Of a stretch of 64,000 nt of DNA, positions 1-8,499 are shown piece by piece. Every line of letters starts with the position of its first letter. Positions within the stretch are counted from its first letter, which is position 1. Below the pieces are notes generated by a model. That model saw only the letters and a list, made by a program, of their open reading frames with translations, searched no databases and was not told the origin of the DNA. The position numbers and the translations under genes were made by a program. Origin of the DNA: Porphyrobacter sp. AAP60 (GTDB taxonomy: Bacteria; Pseudomonadota; Alphaproteobacteria; Sphingomonadales; Sphingomonadaceae); contig NZ_LJHV01000002.1 of assembly GCF_001296025.1 (NCBI RefSeq), forward strand, positions 124,001 through 188,000, given 5' to 3'.

Positions 1-492
1 GCCCGCCAGCAACGCCTCAAGCTTCACCGGTTCGGCAATCTGCGGCAGTGCGGTGCGGGCGCATTGTTCGGCGGCTTCGGTGGTGATGGTGCGGGCCCGG
101 TCAAGGTTGAGCTTGTCCGCCACACAGCGGCGGGTGACCAGCGGCGCGATCCGCGCCGCGCCCAGTTCGGTCGCTTTCTCCAGCACCAGATCGAAGCGAT
201 CCTTCTTGAGCAGCGCTGGGCACAGCCACAGATCGGGCACGGCTTCGCGCGGGCGCAAGTGATCCACCACTTCAAGCGTCACATCGCGTTTGCCGACATT
301 GCTGACCCGTGCCGCCCACTCGCCGGTAATGTCATCGCACAGGATCACGATGTCACCAGGCGCGGCGCGCATGACGCGGGTAAGGTAGTGCGCAGGATTG
401 CCCTCGATCCGCACAACCGATCCTGCCGTCAGTGGCTGGACGACAAACAGGCGCGGTGCGCTTTTCGGGGGCCAGGCGGGAGTAGCGGGCAT
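1..492 (-). CDS. rsmE: 16S rRNA (uracil-1498-N3)-methyltransferase RsmE, 3' part missing
   Basis: N-terminal about 164 codons of an RsmE-family (SPOUT) enzyme, which methylates N3 of U1498 in 16S rRNA using SAM. The reading frame opens at an ATG and stays open to the window edge, so the knotted C-terminal SAM-binding half is not visible. The visible part holds the PUA-like RNA-binding domain (RLFVVQPL, then HYLTRVMR near residue 38) and the start of the SPOUT domain (LLKKDRFDLVLEKATELG near residue 100, a strong family signature). It is divergent from ubiA, with a gap of about 40 nt. Family assignment is confident. Confidence 0.93.
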   Translation of the reverse strand, partial: MPATPAWPPKSAPRLFVVQPLTAGSVVRIEGNPAHYLTRVMRAAPGDIVILCDDITGEWAARVSNVGKRDVTLEVVDHLRPREAVPDLWLCPALLKKDRFDLVLEKATELGAARIAPLVTRRCVADKLNLDRARTITTEAAEQCARTALPQIAEPVKLEALLAG

Positions 493-530
493 GGCTTTGC
501 ACTAGGCGGAAGCGGCGCTAGGGAGCAAGC

Positions 531-1463
531 GTGACCGAACACATCGTCCCAGATTCCGAACATCGTGGCCTCGTCGCCCGACTGCCGCAATTGCCGCGTG
601 ACCTTGCCATGCTGGCGCGGTTCGACCGGCCGATTGGCTGGTGGCTGTTGTTCTGGCCCTGCGTGTTCGGGGTATGGCTGGCGGGGGCCAAGGCGGAGGC
701 CGGCTTATTCGGAGGCGTGCAATGGGCGCTGCTCGGCTGGCTGCTGCTCGGCGCTATCGCGATGCGCGGGGCGGGATGTGTTTATAACGACATCGTCGAT
801 GCCGATCTCGATCGGCAGGTGGCGCGCACGGCGCTGCGTCCGGTGGCGAGTGGTCGGGTGTCGAAACGTGCGGCTTGGATGTGGCTGCTGGCACTGTGTC
901 TGATCGGGCTGGTGGTTCTGCTGCAATTGCGGTGGCAAGCGCAAGCCGTGGCGCTGGGCAGCTTGGCGCTGGTGGCGGCCTATCCGTTCATGAAGCGGAT
1001 CACATGGTGGCCGCAAGCCTGGCTTGGGTTGGTGTTCAACTGGGGCCTGCTGGTCGGCTGGACGCAATTGCGCTGGGACAATTGGCCTGCGCTGGCCTGC
1101 GTCTATGCGGGCTGCATCGCCTGGGTGATCGGTTACGACACAATCTATGCCCTGCAAGACCGCGAGGATGATGCGATGGTCGGCATCCGGTCATCGGCGC
1201 TGGCGATGGGCGCGCGGGTGAAGGGCGGTATCGCCGGCTTTTATGCCTTAACCATCGCGCTGTGGGCGCTGGGGTTCTGGCTTTATCGCCCCGATCCGCT
1301 CGCGCTTCTCACTCTGCTGCCGGTGGCCGCGCATCTCCTTTGGCAGGTGGCGACACTGGATGCGGACGACCCCGCCAATCCGCTCGCGCGGTTCCGGTCA
1401 AACCGCTGGGCCGGTGCCCTGATGGCGGCAGCCTGCTTCGTGGTGGGCAACGCGGGGGGCTGA
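531..1463 (+). CDS. ubiA: 4-hydroxybenzoate polyprenyltransferase UbiA
   Basis: Integral membrane prenyltransferase that attaches the polyprenyl tail to 4-hydroxybenzoate in ubiquinone synthesis. It has 310 residues, the usual length. The two Asp-rich Mg-diphosphate motifs are present: NDIVDADLD near residues 86-94, and DREDD near 210-214 in the YALQDREDD segment. Between them lie multiple hydrophobic helices. The start is a GTG; no upstream ATG keeps the frame. A polyprenyl diphosphate synthase that could supply the side chain lies at the far end of this window. The SRAP gene follows within 6 nt, so the two may be co-transcribed. Confidence 0.95.
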   Translation: MTEHIVPDSEHRGLVARLPQLPRDLAMLARFDRPIGWWLLFWPCVFGVWLAGAKAEAGLFGGVQWALLGWLLLGAIAMRGAGCVYNDIVDADLDRQVARTALRPVASGRVSKRAAWMWLLALCLIGLVVLLQLRWQAQAVALGSLALVAAYPFMKRITWWPQAWLGLVFNWGLLVGWTQLRWDNWPALACVYAGCIAWVIGYDTIYALQDREDDAMVGIRSSALAMGARVKGGIAGFYALTIALWALGFWLYRPDPLALLTLLPVAAHLLWQVATLDADDPANPLARFRSNRWAGALMAAACFVVGNAGG

Positions 1464-1469
1464 GGCGAC

Positions 1470-2099
1470 ATGTGCAACCTCTACCGCATGACCAAGGCCC
1501 GCAGCGAAGTCGCTGCATGGTTCGATGCGGTGGACGCGGCGGACGGCGCGAATTTCGGTGACGAAGTCTATCCCGGCTATCCAGGACTGGTGGTGGCAGA
1601 TGGGGCCGTGCGGGCCATGGCATGGGGTTTCCCGCTGGTGCTCAAAGGCAAACAGGGCCAGCCGCTCAAGCCCAAACCAATCAACAATGCGCGTACTGAC
1701 AAGCTGGGCAGTTTTTTCTGGCGCCAGTCTTTCGAGCAACGCCGCTGCCTTATCCCGCTGACTGCTTGGGCCGAGGCGCAAGGGGCCAAGGGGCGGATGA
1801 CACGCACATGGATGTCGCTGCCCGATGCTCCGCTGTTCGCGGCTGCCGGGGTGTGGCGGCAAAGCGATGAATGGGGTGCATGTTATGCCATGGTGATGAC
1901 CGACAGTGCGGGATCGGATGCGGCGGAGATTCACAGCCGTATGCCGGTTCTGATCGCACCTGAAGATCACGCCCGCTGGCTTGGCGCGCCTGCGGATGAT
2001 GCGTTGACGCTGTGCCAGCCGTGGGCGGGGAGCTTGACGATTGATCGCACCGCGCAGCCTTGGGCCAAAGGCGCGGCCAGCCAGCCCGGATTGCTCTAG
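1470..2099 (+). CDS. SRAP/HMCES-family (SOS response-associated) protein
   Basis: The 209-residue protein belongs to the YedK/HMCES family, which crosslinks to abasic sites in single-stranded DNA through the N-terminal Cys. Met-Cys opens the protein, so Cys2 would be the nucleophile after Met removal. Also visible are the NNAR segment near residue 72, an acidic residue in TAWAEAQG near residue 102, and HSRMP with the active-site His near 155. The usual GFYEW around the glutamate is replaced by AWAEA, so this is a divergent subgroup that keeps the catalytic set. The 3' end overlaps the convergent phosphatase gene by 4 nt. Confidence 0.88.
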   Translation: MCNLYRMTKARSEVAAWFDAVDAADGANFGDEVYPGYPGLVVADGAVRAMAWGFPLVLKGKQGQPLKPKPINNARTDKLGSFFWRQSFEQRRCLIPLTAWAEAQGAKGRMTRTWMSLPDAPLFAAAGVWRQSDEWGACYAMVMTDSAGSDAAEIHSRMPVLIAPEDHARWLGAPADDALTLCQPWAGSLTIDRTAQPWAKGAASQPGLL

Positions 2100-2635
2100 C
2101 TTTCCGGCCCCAGTTCGGGATCAAGATCGCGGGGGCGGGCGAAGTGGACGAGTTCCGCGCAGTACCGCTTCAAGTCGGCCCAATGTTCGATATCGCATTC
2201 CAGCACGGCGTAGGCGGCGGTCGGAAACTTCACTACCGCTTCCTTGAACAGGGCGTTTTCCTTGCCCGGCGCGACCAGTTCCAGCAGCACGTCCTGCAAG
2301 CCGGGGTTGTGGCCGGAAATGAGGATCGTTTTCGCCTCATCGGCCCCGCGCCCCGCATGGGCCTCGATCGTCTCGACGATGGTATCGAAGCTGGCGAGGT
2401 ACAGACGCTGATCGTAGATCGGCGCGAGATCAGGCAAACCCGCTTCCAGCGTCAACTTCACCCGCACGGCCGGCGAGGCAATCAGCCTGTCCCATTTCAC
2501 CCCGTGATCGCGGATGTGCTTGCCGATCAGCTCGGCCCCCTTGCGGCCGCGCGCGTTCAGCCCTCGGTCGAAATCGCGCTGATTGGTATCGTCCCAATCC
2601 GATTTGGCGTGGCGCAGGAGGCCAAGGATTTTCAC
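2096..2635 (-). CDS. SixA-like histidine phosphatase
   Basis: A 179-residue member of the phosphoglycerate-mutase-like histidine phosphatase superfamily, closest in length and layout to SixA. The phospho-accepting RHAKSDW motif is at residues 8-14, a second basic segment (RLIASPAVR) is near 50, and the second catalytic His is in ILISGHNPG near residue 105. SixA proteins remove phosphate from phosphohistidine, for example on phosphotransfer proteins; the substrate here cannot be read from sequence. The ATG start overlaps the stop of the upstream helicase by 4 nt, which suggests translational coupling. Confidence 0.85.
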   Translation of the reverse strand: MKILGLLRHAKSDWDDTNQRDFDRGLNARGRKGAELIGKHIRDHGVKWDRLIASPAVRVKLTLEAGLPDLAPIYDQRLYLASFDTIVETIEAHAGRGADEAKTILISGHNPGLQDVLLELVAPGKENALFKEAVVKFPTAAYAVLECDIEHWADLKRYCAELVHFARPRDLDPELGPES

Positions 2636-5406
2636 GGCAAAAAGGCTCCCGGAGCATCGGCTGACTGCTGATCGATATCCTTGCCCCCAACACCAGCCGC
2701 GACGCGATGTAAAGCCTCATCAAGCGTCACACGCAGCACCGGAGTGCCCGGCGGGAAGGCCGATAACAGCCGCGTGGGGAATGACGGCGAAAGCACGACG
2801 AAATGGCCGGCATCATCCTTGCTGCGGATCAGGCGCCCGAAGGCCTGGGCCAGCTTGGCGCGGATGATGCGGTCATCATAGGTGCTGCCGCCACCTGCGG
2901 CACGGCGGGCCTTGTGGAGGATATCGGGGCGTGGCCAGGGCACCTGTTCCAGCACCACGCAGCGCAGGGAGTGGCCCGGTACATCGACCCCGTCACGCAG
3001 CGCATCGGTGCCCAGCAGGCTGGCGCGCGGATCGTCGCGGAAAATATCCACCAGCGTGCCGGTGTCGATCGGATCGACGTGCTGTGCATAGACCGGCAGA
3101 CCCGCCCTCGCGAGCCTGTCAGCCACCCGCCCATAGACCGCGCGCAAACGCCGGATCGCTGTAAACAGGCCGAGCACCCCGCCGCCCGAAGCCTCGATCA
3201 GCCGCGCATAGGCTCCGGCGAGAGCGGGCAGATCGCCCTTCCTGATGTCGGTGACGATCAGCACTTCGGCCCGCGCTGCGTAATCGAACGGGCTTGTTGC
3301 GGCCGAGAGCAGCGGCGCGCTTTCGACATGCGCCGCGCCGGAACGTGCGATGGCGCTGGCCCAGACATCGTCGCTAGTGGTGCGGTCGGTCAGCGTTGCA
3401 CTGGTCAGCAGCACGCCGTGTGCAGGTTCCAGCACCACGCGGGCAAAGGGCTTCATCGGGTCGAGCCAGCGGCGATGGATCGCGACATCGAATTCGCGCG
3501 CGTCGGAACGGTCAACCGCCAGCCAGTCGACAAATTCGGGGTCAGCCGGGCCGCCGAGCCGGTCAAGCAGGGCTTCCCATGCTGCAATCAGATCGATCCT
3601 CCATGTCAATGCAAAGCGAGCGCCTTCGATCCGTGCCCGTCCCTGGCCATCAAGCCAGTCCGGCGGATCGGCAAGGATCGCTTCCAATCGCCCGCCCAGC
3701 CGGATCAACGGCACGCGGATGGCCGCAAGCGCCTCGGCAGCATTGCTCGCAGCTTCGATCACTTCGCCCGGCAGGCCAGCCGCTTCGGTCTCGATCCCGT
3801 AACCTGCATCAACCCCGCCACTTTCATCGCGAGCGTAAGTCGCAGCCCGGACCGCCGCCAGCAGCGCTTCGATCGGGCCAAAGGGCGCGTTTTCGGTCAG
3901 GCGTTGCAGCCATCCATCGGACGGCAGCAATTGTCCGGCCTTGCACGCAGCAGCGATCGCTTCGGCACCTGCCTCGTCGTAACTTGCCAGGTCTGCCAGT
4001 CTCGCGGCGAGACCGCGCCTGCGCCCGCGTGCCTCGCGTTCGGGGCCGATGATCCAGCGGCGCAGTTCGATCGTCTCCTGCCCGCTGAGCGTGGCGGCGA
4101 AGGTCGAATCCGCTGCGTCGAAAACGTGGTGGCCTTCGTCGAAGATCAACCGGGTCGGGCGCTGGTTGGGGTCTCTCGCTCGCGCCGCGTTGACCATGAC
4201 AAGCGCATGGTTGGCGATGACCAGATCGGCCTGCGCGCTGTCCCTTGCGGCGCGTTCGATGAAGCATTTGCGGTAATGCGGGCACCCGGCATAAACGCAC
4301 TCGCCGCGCTGGTCGGTCAGCGCTGCAATCCCGCGCTTGCGGAACAGCGTGCCGAGCCAGCCCGGCAGATCACCGCCCACCATATCGCCATCGCGGGTAT
4401 AGGCCCCCCAGCGCGCCACCAGCTGCGCCAGAATCGCCGCACGTCCGGCGAACCCGCCTTGCAGCGCATCTTCCAGATTGAGCAGGCAGAGGTAATTCTC
4501 GCGCCCCTTCCTTACCACCACCGGCGGGGTGCCATCGGCGCGCTTGGCAGGCCACGCCCGCCTGCTTTCGGCGCGCAGCTGGCGTTGCAGGTTCTTGGTG
4601 AAGGTCGATACCCAGACTGTCCCGCCGCTTTGCGCTGACCATAGCGAAGCAGGTGCGAGATAGCCCAGCGTCTTGCCGATCCCGGTGCCCGCCTGCGCCA
4701 GCCCCAGATGCGGGCGGCCCGGCGCGGAGCGGGGGGCGAAAATGCGGGCGACATCCTGCGCATAGGCGCGCTGGCCTTCGCGCTGTTCTGCGCCTTCTCC
4801 CGTCATCCGGGCGAGTTGTTCGACCACTGCCGGGCCGGCAAGTTCGACTTGCCGCGGGGCTGCACGTTCGGGCGTCTCCTCCCACTCCGGCAGTTTGGCG
4901 AACAGCCAGCGTTCGGCCCTTTCGGGCTTGGCGATATGCGGTTTCAGCACCTGCGCCCACGGCCAGCGCAGCCGTTCGAGCGACTGAAGCGCGCTCCATG
5001 ATCCTTCGCGTTCGAACCATTCGGGATCGCGGCATGCGGCAATCAATGCCCCCGCCGCGCGCTGGAGCATTTCCGGCACGTCCTCGTCACCACCGGGCAC
5101 CGGCAGGCCCAGCGCTTCGGCGAGACCGCGCGGGGTCGGCACGCAGAAGCGGGCGGGGTGGATGAAAGCGAAGGCTTCCAGCACATCAAGCCCTGACAGG
5201 TCGGGATAGCCCAGCCTGCTAGCCACCAGCGGCGCGTTGATCAGCAGCACCGGCGTATCTGCGGCGGCCATGATCGCATCGCCCTTGGACACCGCGCTCG
5301 TCGGACTTGCTGATCTCTGGCCGCCAACGCGCAGCCAATGCCCGCCGTGGCTGGCATGCAGTGCGGGCAGGTTGACAGGATCGGGCAAGACAGCGGGAGA
5401 GGTCAC
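2632..5406 (-). CDS. DinG/XPD-like ATP-dependent DNA helicase (Fe-S)
   Basis: Superfamily 2 helicase of the Rad3/XPD/DinG type, about 924 residues. Walker A (AGTGIGKT) is near residue 237 and the DEGH box (LIFDEGHH) near 420. Four cysteines fit the 4Fe-4S cluster of this family: one in ENYLCLL near 307, and three in GECVYAGCPHYRKCF near 370-385. Motif VI is QAFGRLIR near 855. Such enzymes unwind DNA with 5'-3' polarity and resolve R-loops or repair intermediates. I chose the GTG start of VTSPAVLP because the upstream TTG extension does not resemble the family. It is divergent from lysS and coupled to the SixA-like gene. Confidence 0.88.
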   Translation of the reverse strand: MTSPAVLPDPVNLPALHASHGGHWLRVGGQRSASPTSAVSKGDAIMAAADTPVLLINAPLVASRLGYPDLSGLDVLEAFAFIHPARFCVPTPRGLAEALGLPVPGGDEDVPEMLQRAAGALIAACRDPEWFEREGSWSALQSLERLRWPWAQVLKPHIAKPERAERWLFAKLPEWEETPERAAPRQVELAGPAVVEQLARMTGEGAEQREGQRAYAQDVARIFAPRSAPGRPHLGLAQAGTGIGKTLGYLAPASLWSAQSGGTVWVSTFTKNLQRQLRAESRRAWPAKRADGTPPVVVRKGRENYLCLLNLEDALQGGFAGRAAILAQLVARWGAYTRDGDMVGGDLPGWLGTLFRKRGIAALTDQRGECVYAGCPHYRKCFIERAARDSAQADLVIANHALVMVNAARARDPNQRPTRLIFDEGHHVFDAADSTFAATLSGQETIELRRWIIGPEREARGRRRGLAARLADLASYDEAGAEAIAAACKAGQLLPSDGWLQRLTENAPFGPIEALLAAVRAATYARDESGGVDAGYGIETEAAGLPGEVIEAASNAAEALAAIRVPLIRLGGRLEAILADPPDWLDGQGRARIEGARFALTWRIDLIAAWEALLDRLGGPADPEFVDWLAVDRSDAREFDVAIHRRWLDPMKPFARVVLEPAHGVLLTSATLTDRTTSDDVWASAIARSGAAHVESAPLLSAATSPFDYAARAEVLIVTDIRKGDLPALAGAYARLIEASGGGVLGLFTAIRRLRAVYGRVADRLARAGLPVYAQHVDPIDTGTLVDIFRDDPRASLLGTDALRDGVDVPGHSLRCVVLEQVPWPRPDILHKARRAAGGGSTYDDRIIRAKLAQAFGRLIRSKDDAGHFVVLSPSFPTRLLSAFPPGTPVLRVTLDEALHRVAAGVGGKDIDQQSADAPGAFLP

Positions 5407-5465
5407 GCGGCCAAGATGGGGGAGGGCGGCGGGATTGTAAACGCACGCTTGCAAGCCTGTCCGCC

Positions 5466-7103
5466 ATGCCTAATAGCCACCGCACCATGACCATCACTCC
5501 GCAAGCTCTCATCACCGCAGCCCAAAACTCCAAAGCCTGGCCGTTTCAGGAGGCGCAGCGCCTTGCGAAGCGATTGCCGCAGGGCAAAGACGGCGGCGTG
5601 CTGTTCGAAACCGGTTATGGTCCGTCGGGCTTGCCGCATATCGGCACCTTTCAGGAAGTGCTGCGCACCACACTCGTCCGCCGCGCTTACGAGGCGCTGA
5701 CCGGCGGCGCGCCGACGCGTTTGGTGGCGTTTTCGGATGATATGGACGGGCTGCGCAAGGTGCCCGACAATGTGCCGAACCGCGAAATGCTGGCGCAGCA
5801 TCTTGGCAAGCCATTGTCGCGCATCCCTGATCCGTTCGAAAAGTTCGATAGCTTTGCCGCGCACAACAATGCGATGCTGCGCGACTTCCTTGATCAGTTC
5901 GGGTTCGAATATGAATTCGTCAGTTCGTCCGACTGCTACAATTCGGGCAAGTTCGATGATGCGCTGAAGGGCGTGCTCGCCAATTTCGGCGCGATTCTCG
6001 ACATCATGCTGCCGACTTTGGGCGAGGAGCGGCGCCAGACCTATTCGCCGGTCATGCCGATCAGCCCGACAACCGGTGCTGTGCTTCAGGTGCCGATTGA
6101 AGTCGTGGACGCGGCGGCCGGGCTCATCCGCTTCACCGACGAGGACGGCAGCACGGTCGAACAATCGGCCTTGGGCGGTATGGCGAAGTGCCAGTGGAAG
6201 GTCGATTGGGCGATGCGCTGGGTGGCGCTCGGCGTCGACTACGAGATGTATGGCAAGGACTTGACCGATTCCGGCATCCAGTCGGGCAAGATCGCCCGCG
6301 TGTTGGGCGGCCACAAGCCCGAAGGCCTGATCTATGAGCTGTTTCTGGATGCCAAGGGCGAGAAGATATCGAAGTCCAAGGGCAATGGCCTGTCGATCGA
6401 AGACTGGCTGCAATATGGCAGCGAAGAAAGCCTTGGTCATTACATCTTCGCCAATCCCAAAAGCGCCAAGCAGCTTCACGCCGGCGTAATCCCCAAGGCG
6501 GTGGATGATTACTGGCAGTTCCGTGCTGCCTTGCCGGGGCAGGATATCGACAAGCAATTGGGCAATCCGGTGTGGCACCTGCTGCGCGCTAATGAAAGCC
6601 ACGCAGGCGCTGAAGCCCCGGGGGCGGGCGATGCGCTGCCCGTGCCATTCAGCCTGCTGCTGAACCTTGTCGGCGTGCTGGGTGCGGGCGCGACGCGCGA
6701 AGCGGTGTGGTCGTATCTCGGCAATTATGTCGCGGATGCCAATCCTGCCGCGCATCCGGCGCTTGATACACTGGTGATCAAGGCGCTCGCCTATAACCGC
6801 GATTTCGTCGCGCCCACGCTCGCCAAGCGCGCGCCAGCCGGCGGCGAGGTGGCCGCTTTGAGGGCGTTGGATGATGCGCTGGCCGCAGCCGATCCGGCCA
6901 CCAGCGCCGAAGACCTGCAGACCATAGTCTATGAAATCGGCAAGCAGGAGGAGTTCGGCTTCGAGAGCCTGCGAGACTGGTTCAAGGCGCTTTATGAAAC
7001 CCTGCTGGGCAGCGAACAAGGCCCGCGCATGGGCAGCTTCATCGCACTCTATGGCATCACGCCAACCCGCCAATTGATCGCCGAGGCGCTGGCTAAGGCA
7101 TAG
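5466..7103 (+). CDS. lysS: Lysine--tRNA ligase, class I
   Basis: Class I lysyl-tRNA synthetase, the archaeal-type enzyme that replaces the class II enzyme in many alphaproteobacteria. It charges tRNA-Lys. The HIGH-type signature appears as GPSGLPHIGTF near residue 56, and the KMSKS loop as KISKSKGNG near residue 300. The C-terminal anticodon-binding region includes EEFGFESLRDWFKALYE. It has 545 residues from the first ATG; a second ATG seven codons downstream (MTITPQ) is equally plausible. It is divergent from the helicase gene across a short intergenic gap. Confidence 0.95.
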   Translation: MPNSHRTMTITPQALITAAQNSKAWPFQEAQRLAKRLPQGKDGGVLFETGYGPSGLPHIGTFQEVLRTTLVRRAYEALTGGAPTRLVAFSDDMDGLRKVPDNVPNREMLAQHLGKPLSRIPDPFEKFDSFAAHNNAMLRDFLDQFGFEYEFVSSSDCYNSGKFDDALKGVLANFGAILDIMLPTLGEERRQTYSPVMPISPTTGAVLQVPIEVVDAAAGLIRFTDEDGSTVEQSALGGMAKCQWKVDWAMRWVALGVDYEMYGKDLTDSGIQSGKIARVLGGHKPEGLIYELFLDAKGEKISKSKGNGLSIEDWLQYGSEESLGHYIFANPKSAKQLHAGVIPKAVDDYWQFRAALPGQDIDKQLGNPVWHLLRANESHAGAEAPGAGDALPVPFSLLLNLVGVLGAGATREAVWSYLGNYVADANPAAHPALDTLVIKALAYNRDFVAPTLAKRAPAGGEVAALRALDDALAAADPATSAEDLQTIVYEIGKQEEFGFESLRDWFKALYETLLGSEQGPRMGSFIALYGITPTRQLIAEALAKA

Positions 7104-7112
7104 CCCGCTTCC

Positions 7113-7781
7113 CTATCGCCACTGGCGGGTGCGATACCATTTGGTGATGATGTATTTCGTGCCAGCCAGCACCGGCATCCCGGCGTGGAGCGTGGTTTCG
7201 TTGGGGCTGCCATCGGGCAAGGCATTATTCCACACCAGCAGCGCGCCCGCCTTGGGCTCGATCTGAATGCCGAGCGCGCTGAACAAGGTCGCGCCGCCAG
7301 CTTCAACATCGTTGAGATAGGCCATCGCCGTCCATGAACGCTGCCCGCCGCGCGCTTCTTCTTGCGGCCAGTAAGCTTCCGACGTGTAGAACCAGTCATT
7401 ATGCGGCTTGAATTGCTGGCCGGGACGATAACGCTGGCCCTGGATCGGCTCTCCGATCGCAGGATCGAGGCCCAGCAGCGCATCAATCCGCGAAGAAATT
7501 GCTGTGACAAGCAGGTCACGCGGATCAAGGTCACCGGAATATGAGGTGCGAAAGCCGCTCGCGTAATCGACCTCGTGAAGCGAGGACGGGCGCGCCACTG
7601 CGTCGATCATCGCGCACAGCGTCTCGCACTCTGCCGAACCGACGAAATCGCCAATGGCGAACAGTTCGACCGCCGGGTTCTCGATCCGGTAGGCCGCTGC
7701 ATTCGCCGCCAACCGCGTGCGCACCTGCGACCCGGCTTCGGCAAGCGCGTGCTGATCGGGGATAAGGCTTGCTGCATTCAT
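7113..7781 (-). CDS. 2OG-Fe(II) oxygenase, prolyl 4-hydroxylase-like
   Basis: A 222-residue 2-oxoglutarate/Fe(II) dioxygenase of the P4Hc type. The iron ligands are visible: HxD in KPHNDWF, and the distal His in TTLHAGMPV. A basic 2OG-binding residue follows in KYIITKWYR near the C-terminus. WTAMAYLNDVEAGGATLF is the typical jelly-roll segment. The target is unknown; bacterial relatives hydroxylate proline or lysine in proteins or small molecules. I chose the ATG of MNAASLIP because longer versions would run into the divergent cytochrome b561 gene. It converges with lysS, 9 nt away. Confidence 0.88.
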   Translation of the reverse strand: MNAASLIPDQHALAEAGSQVRTRLAANAAAYRIENPAVELFAIGDFVGSAECETLCAMIDAVARPSSLHEVDYASGFRTSYSGDLDPRDLLVTAISSRIDALLGLDPAIGEPIQGQRYRPGQQFKPHNDWFYTSEAYWPQEEARGGQRSWTAMAYLNDVEAGGATLFSALGIQIEPKAGALLVWNNALPDGSPNETTLHAGMPVLAGTKYIITKWYRTRQWR

Positions 7782-7887
7782 CGCCTGAGACGCTAGCAAG
7801 CCGGGCGGGCGGTGCAAAGCATCAGACTGATTGCGCGGGCTTGCAGGAATGCTAGACCTTGTTGCCGGGGATCGCGGAGGGATATTG

Positions 7888-8445
7888 ATGAGCCTTAATC
7901 CGAAGTCAAAATATTCTGGTCTGGCCATGGCCTTGCACTGGCTGGTGGGAATCGCGGTCATTGTCACCTGGCGGATTGCCGAAGCGGCCGAACACGCACC
8001 CGACCGCGCGGCGCGTAGCGAGATCATGGGCAACCACTTTGCGCTGGGCGTGGTGATTTTCGCACTCGTCGCAACGCGCTTCATCTGGCGACAGATTAAC
8101 GCTCCGCCGCCACCGGTGGCAGGTCATTCCGGTTGGGAGCGCAGGCTGGCCAAGGCTACGCACCTTGCCATGTACACGCTGATGCTGGTGATGCCGCTGG
8201 CGGGCTGGTTTGCAATGTCGCTTCGCGGTGCGCCGATCAATGTCTGGAACATCATCACCGTCCCCCCTTTGCCCGTGCCTGAAAACCCCGATCTGGCCGG
8301 CCAGATTTTCGATATCCACGCGATTTCCGGCACTGCGTTGCTGGTGCTGATTGCGGTGCACATCCTCGCCACGCTCAAGCACACGCTGATTGACAAGGAT
8401 GGCACGATTTTCCGGATACTGCCTTTCGGCAAGGTCAGGGGCTAA
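7888..8445 (+). CDS. Cytochrome b561
   Basis: Four-helix inner-membrane di-heme cytochrome b561 (185 residues), which moves electrons from ubiquinol. Helix-embedded histidines expected as heme ligands are in ALHWLVG near residue 17, NHFALGVV near 50, and the late HAISGTALLVLIAVHIL segment. A clean Shine-Dalgarno sequence (GGAGGG) lies about 8 nt before the ATG, which decides this start over an in-frame upstream codon. It is followed by a strong hairpin terminator shared with the converging RcnB-like gene. Confidence 0.9.
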   Translation: MSLNPKSKYSGLAMALHWLVGIAVIVTWRIAEAAEHAPDRAARSEIMGNHFALGVVIFALVATRFIWRQINAPPPPVAGHSGWERRLAKATHLAMYTLMLVMPLAGWFAMSLRGAPINVWNIITVPPLPVPENPDLAGQIFDIHAISGTALLVLIAVHILATLKHTLIDKDGTIFRILPFGKVRG

Positions 8446-8450
8446 CAAAG

Positions 8451-8488
8451 AAAAGCCCCGCCGGATTGCTCTGGCGGGGTTCTTCGAA
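8451..8488. terminator. Bidirectional Rho-independent terminator
   Basis: The 7-bp stem CCCCGCC/GGCGGGG with a 10-nt loop is flanked by A-rich sequence on the left and TTCTT on the right. On the minus strand the stem is followed by CTTTTCTTTG, a good U tract for the RcnB-like gene; the plus strand gives a weaker tail for cytochrome b561. It lies exactly between the two convergent stop codons. Confidence 0.85.
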
Positions 8489-8499
8489 TGTAGTTTGCC

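Noticed and set aside
2803..4638. 611-codon plus-strand open frame
   Set aside because: It lies wholly antisense to the DinG-like helicase, and its translation is rich in Cys, Arg and Gln without any domain. It is a GC-rich shadow frame.
5403..7073. 556-codon minus-strand open frame
   Set aside because: Antisense to class I lysS, which has clear HIGH and KISKS motifs; the antisense product has no recognisable family.
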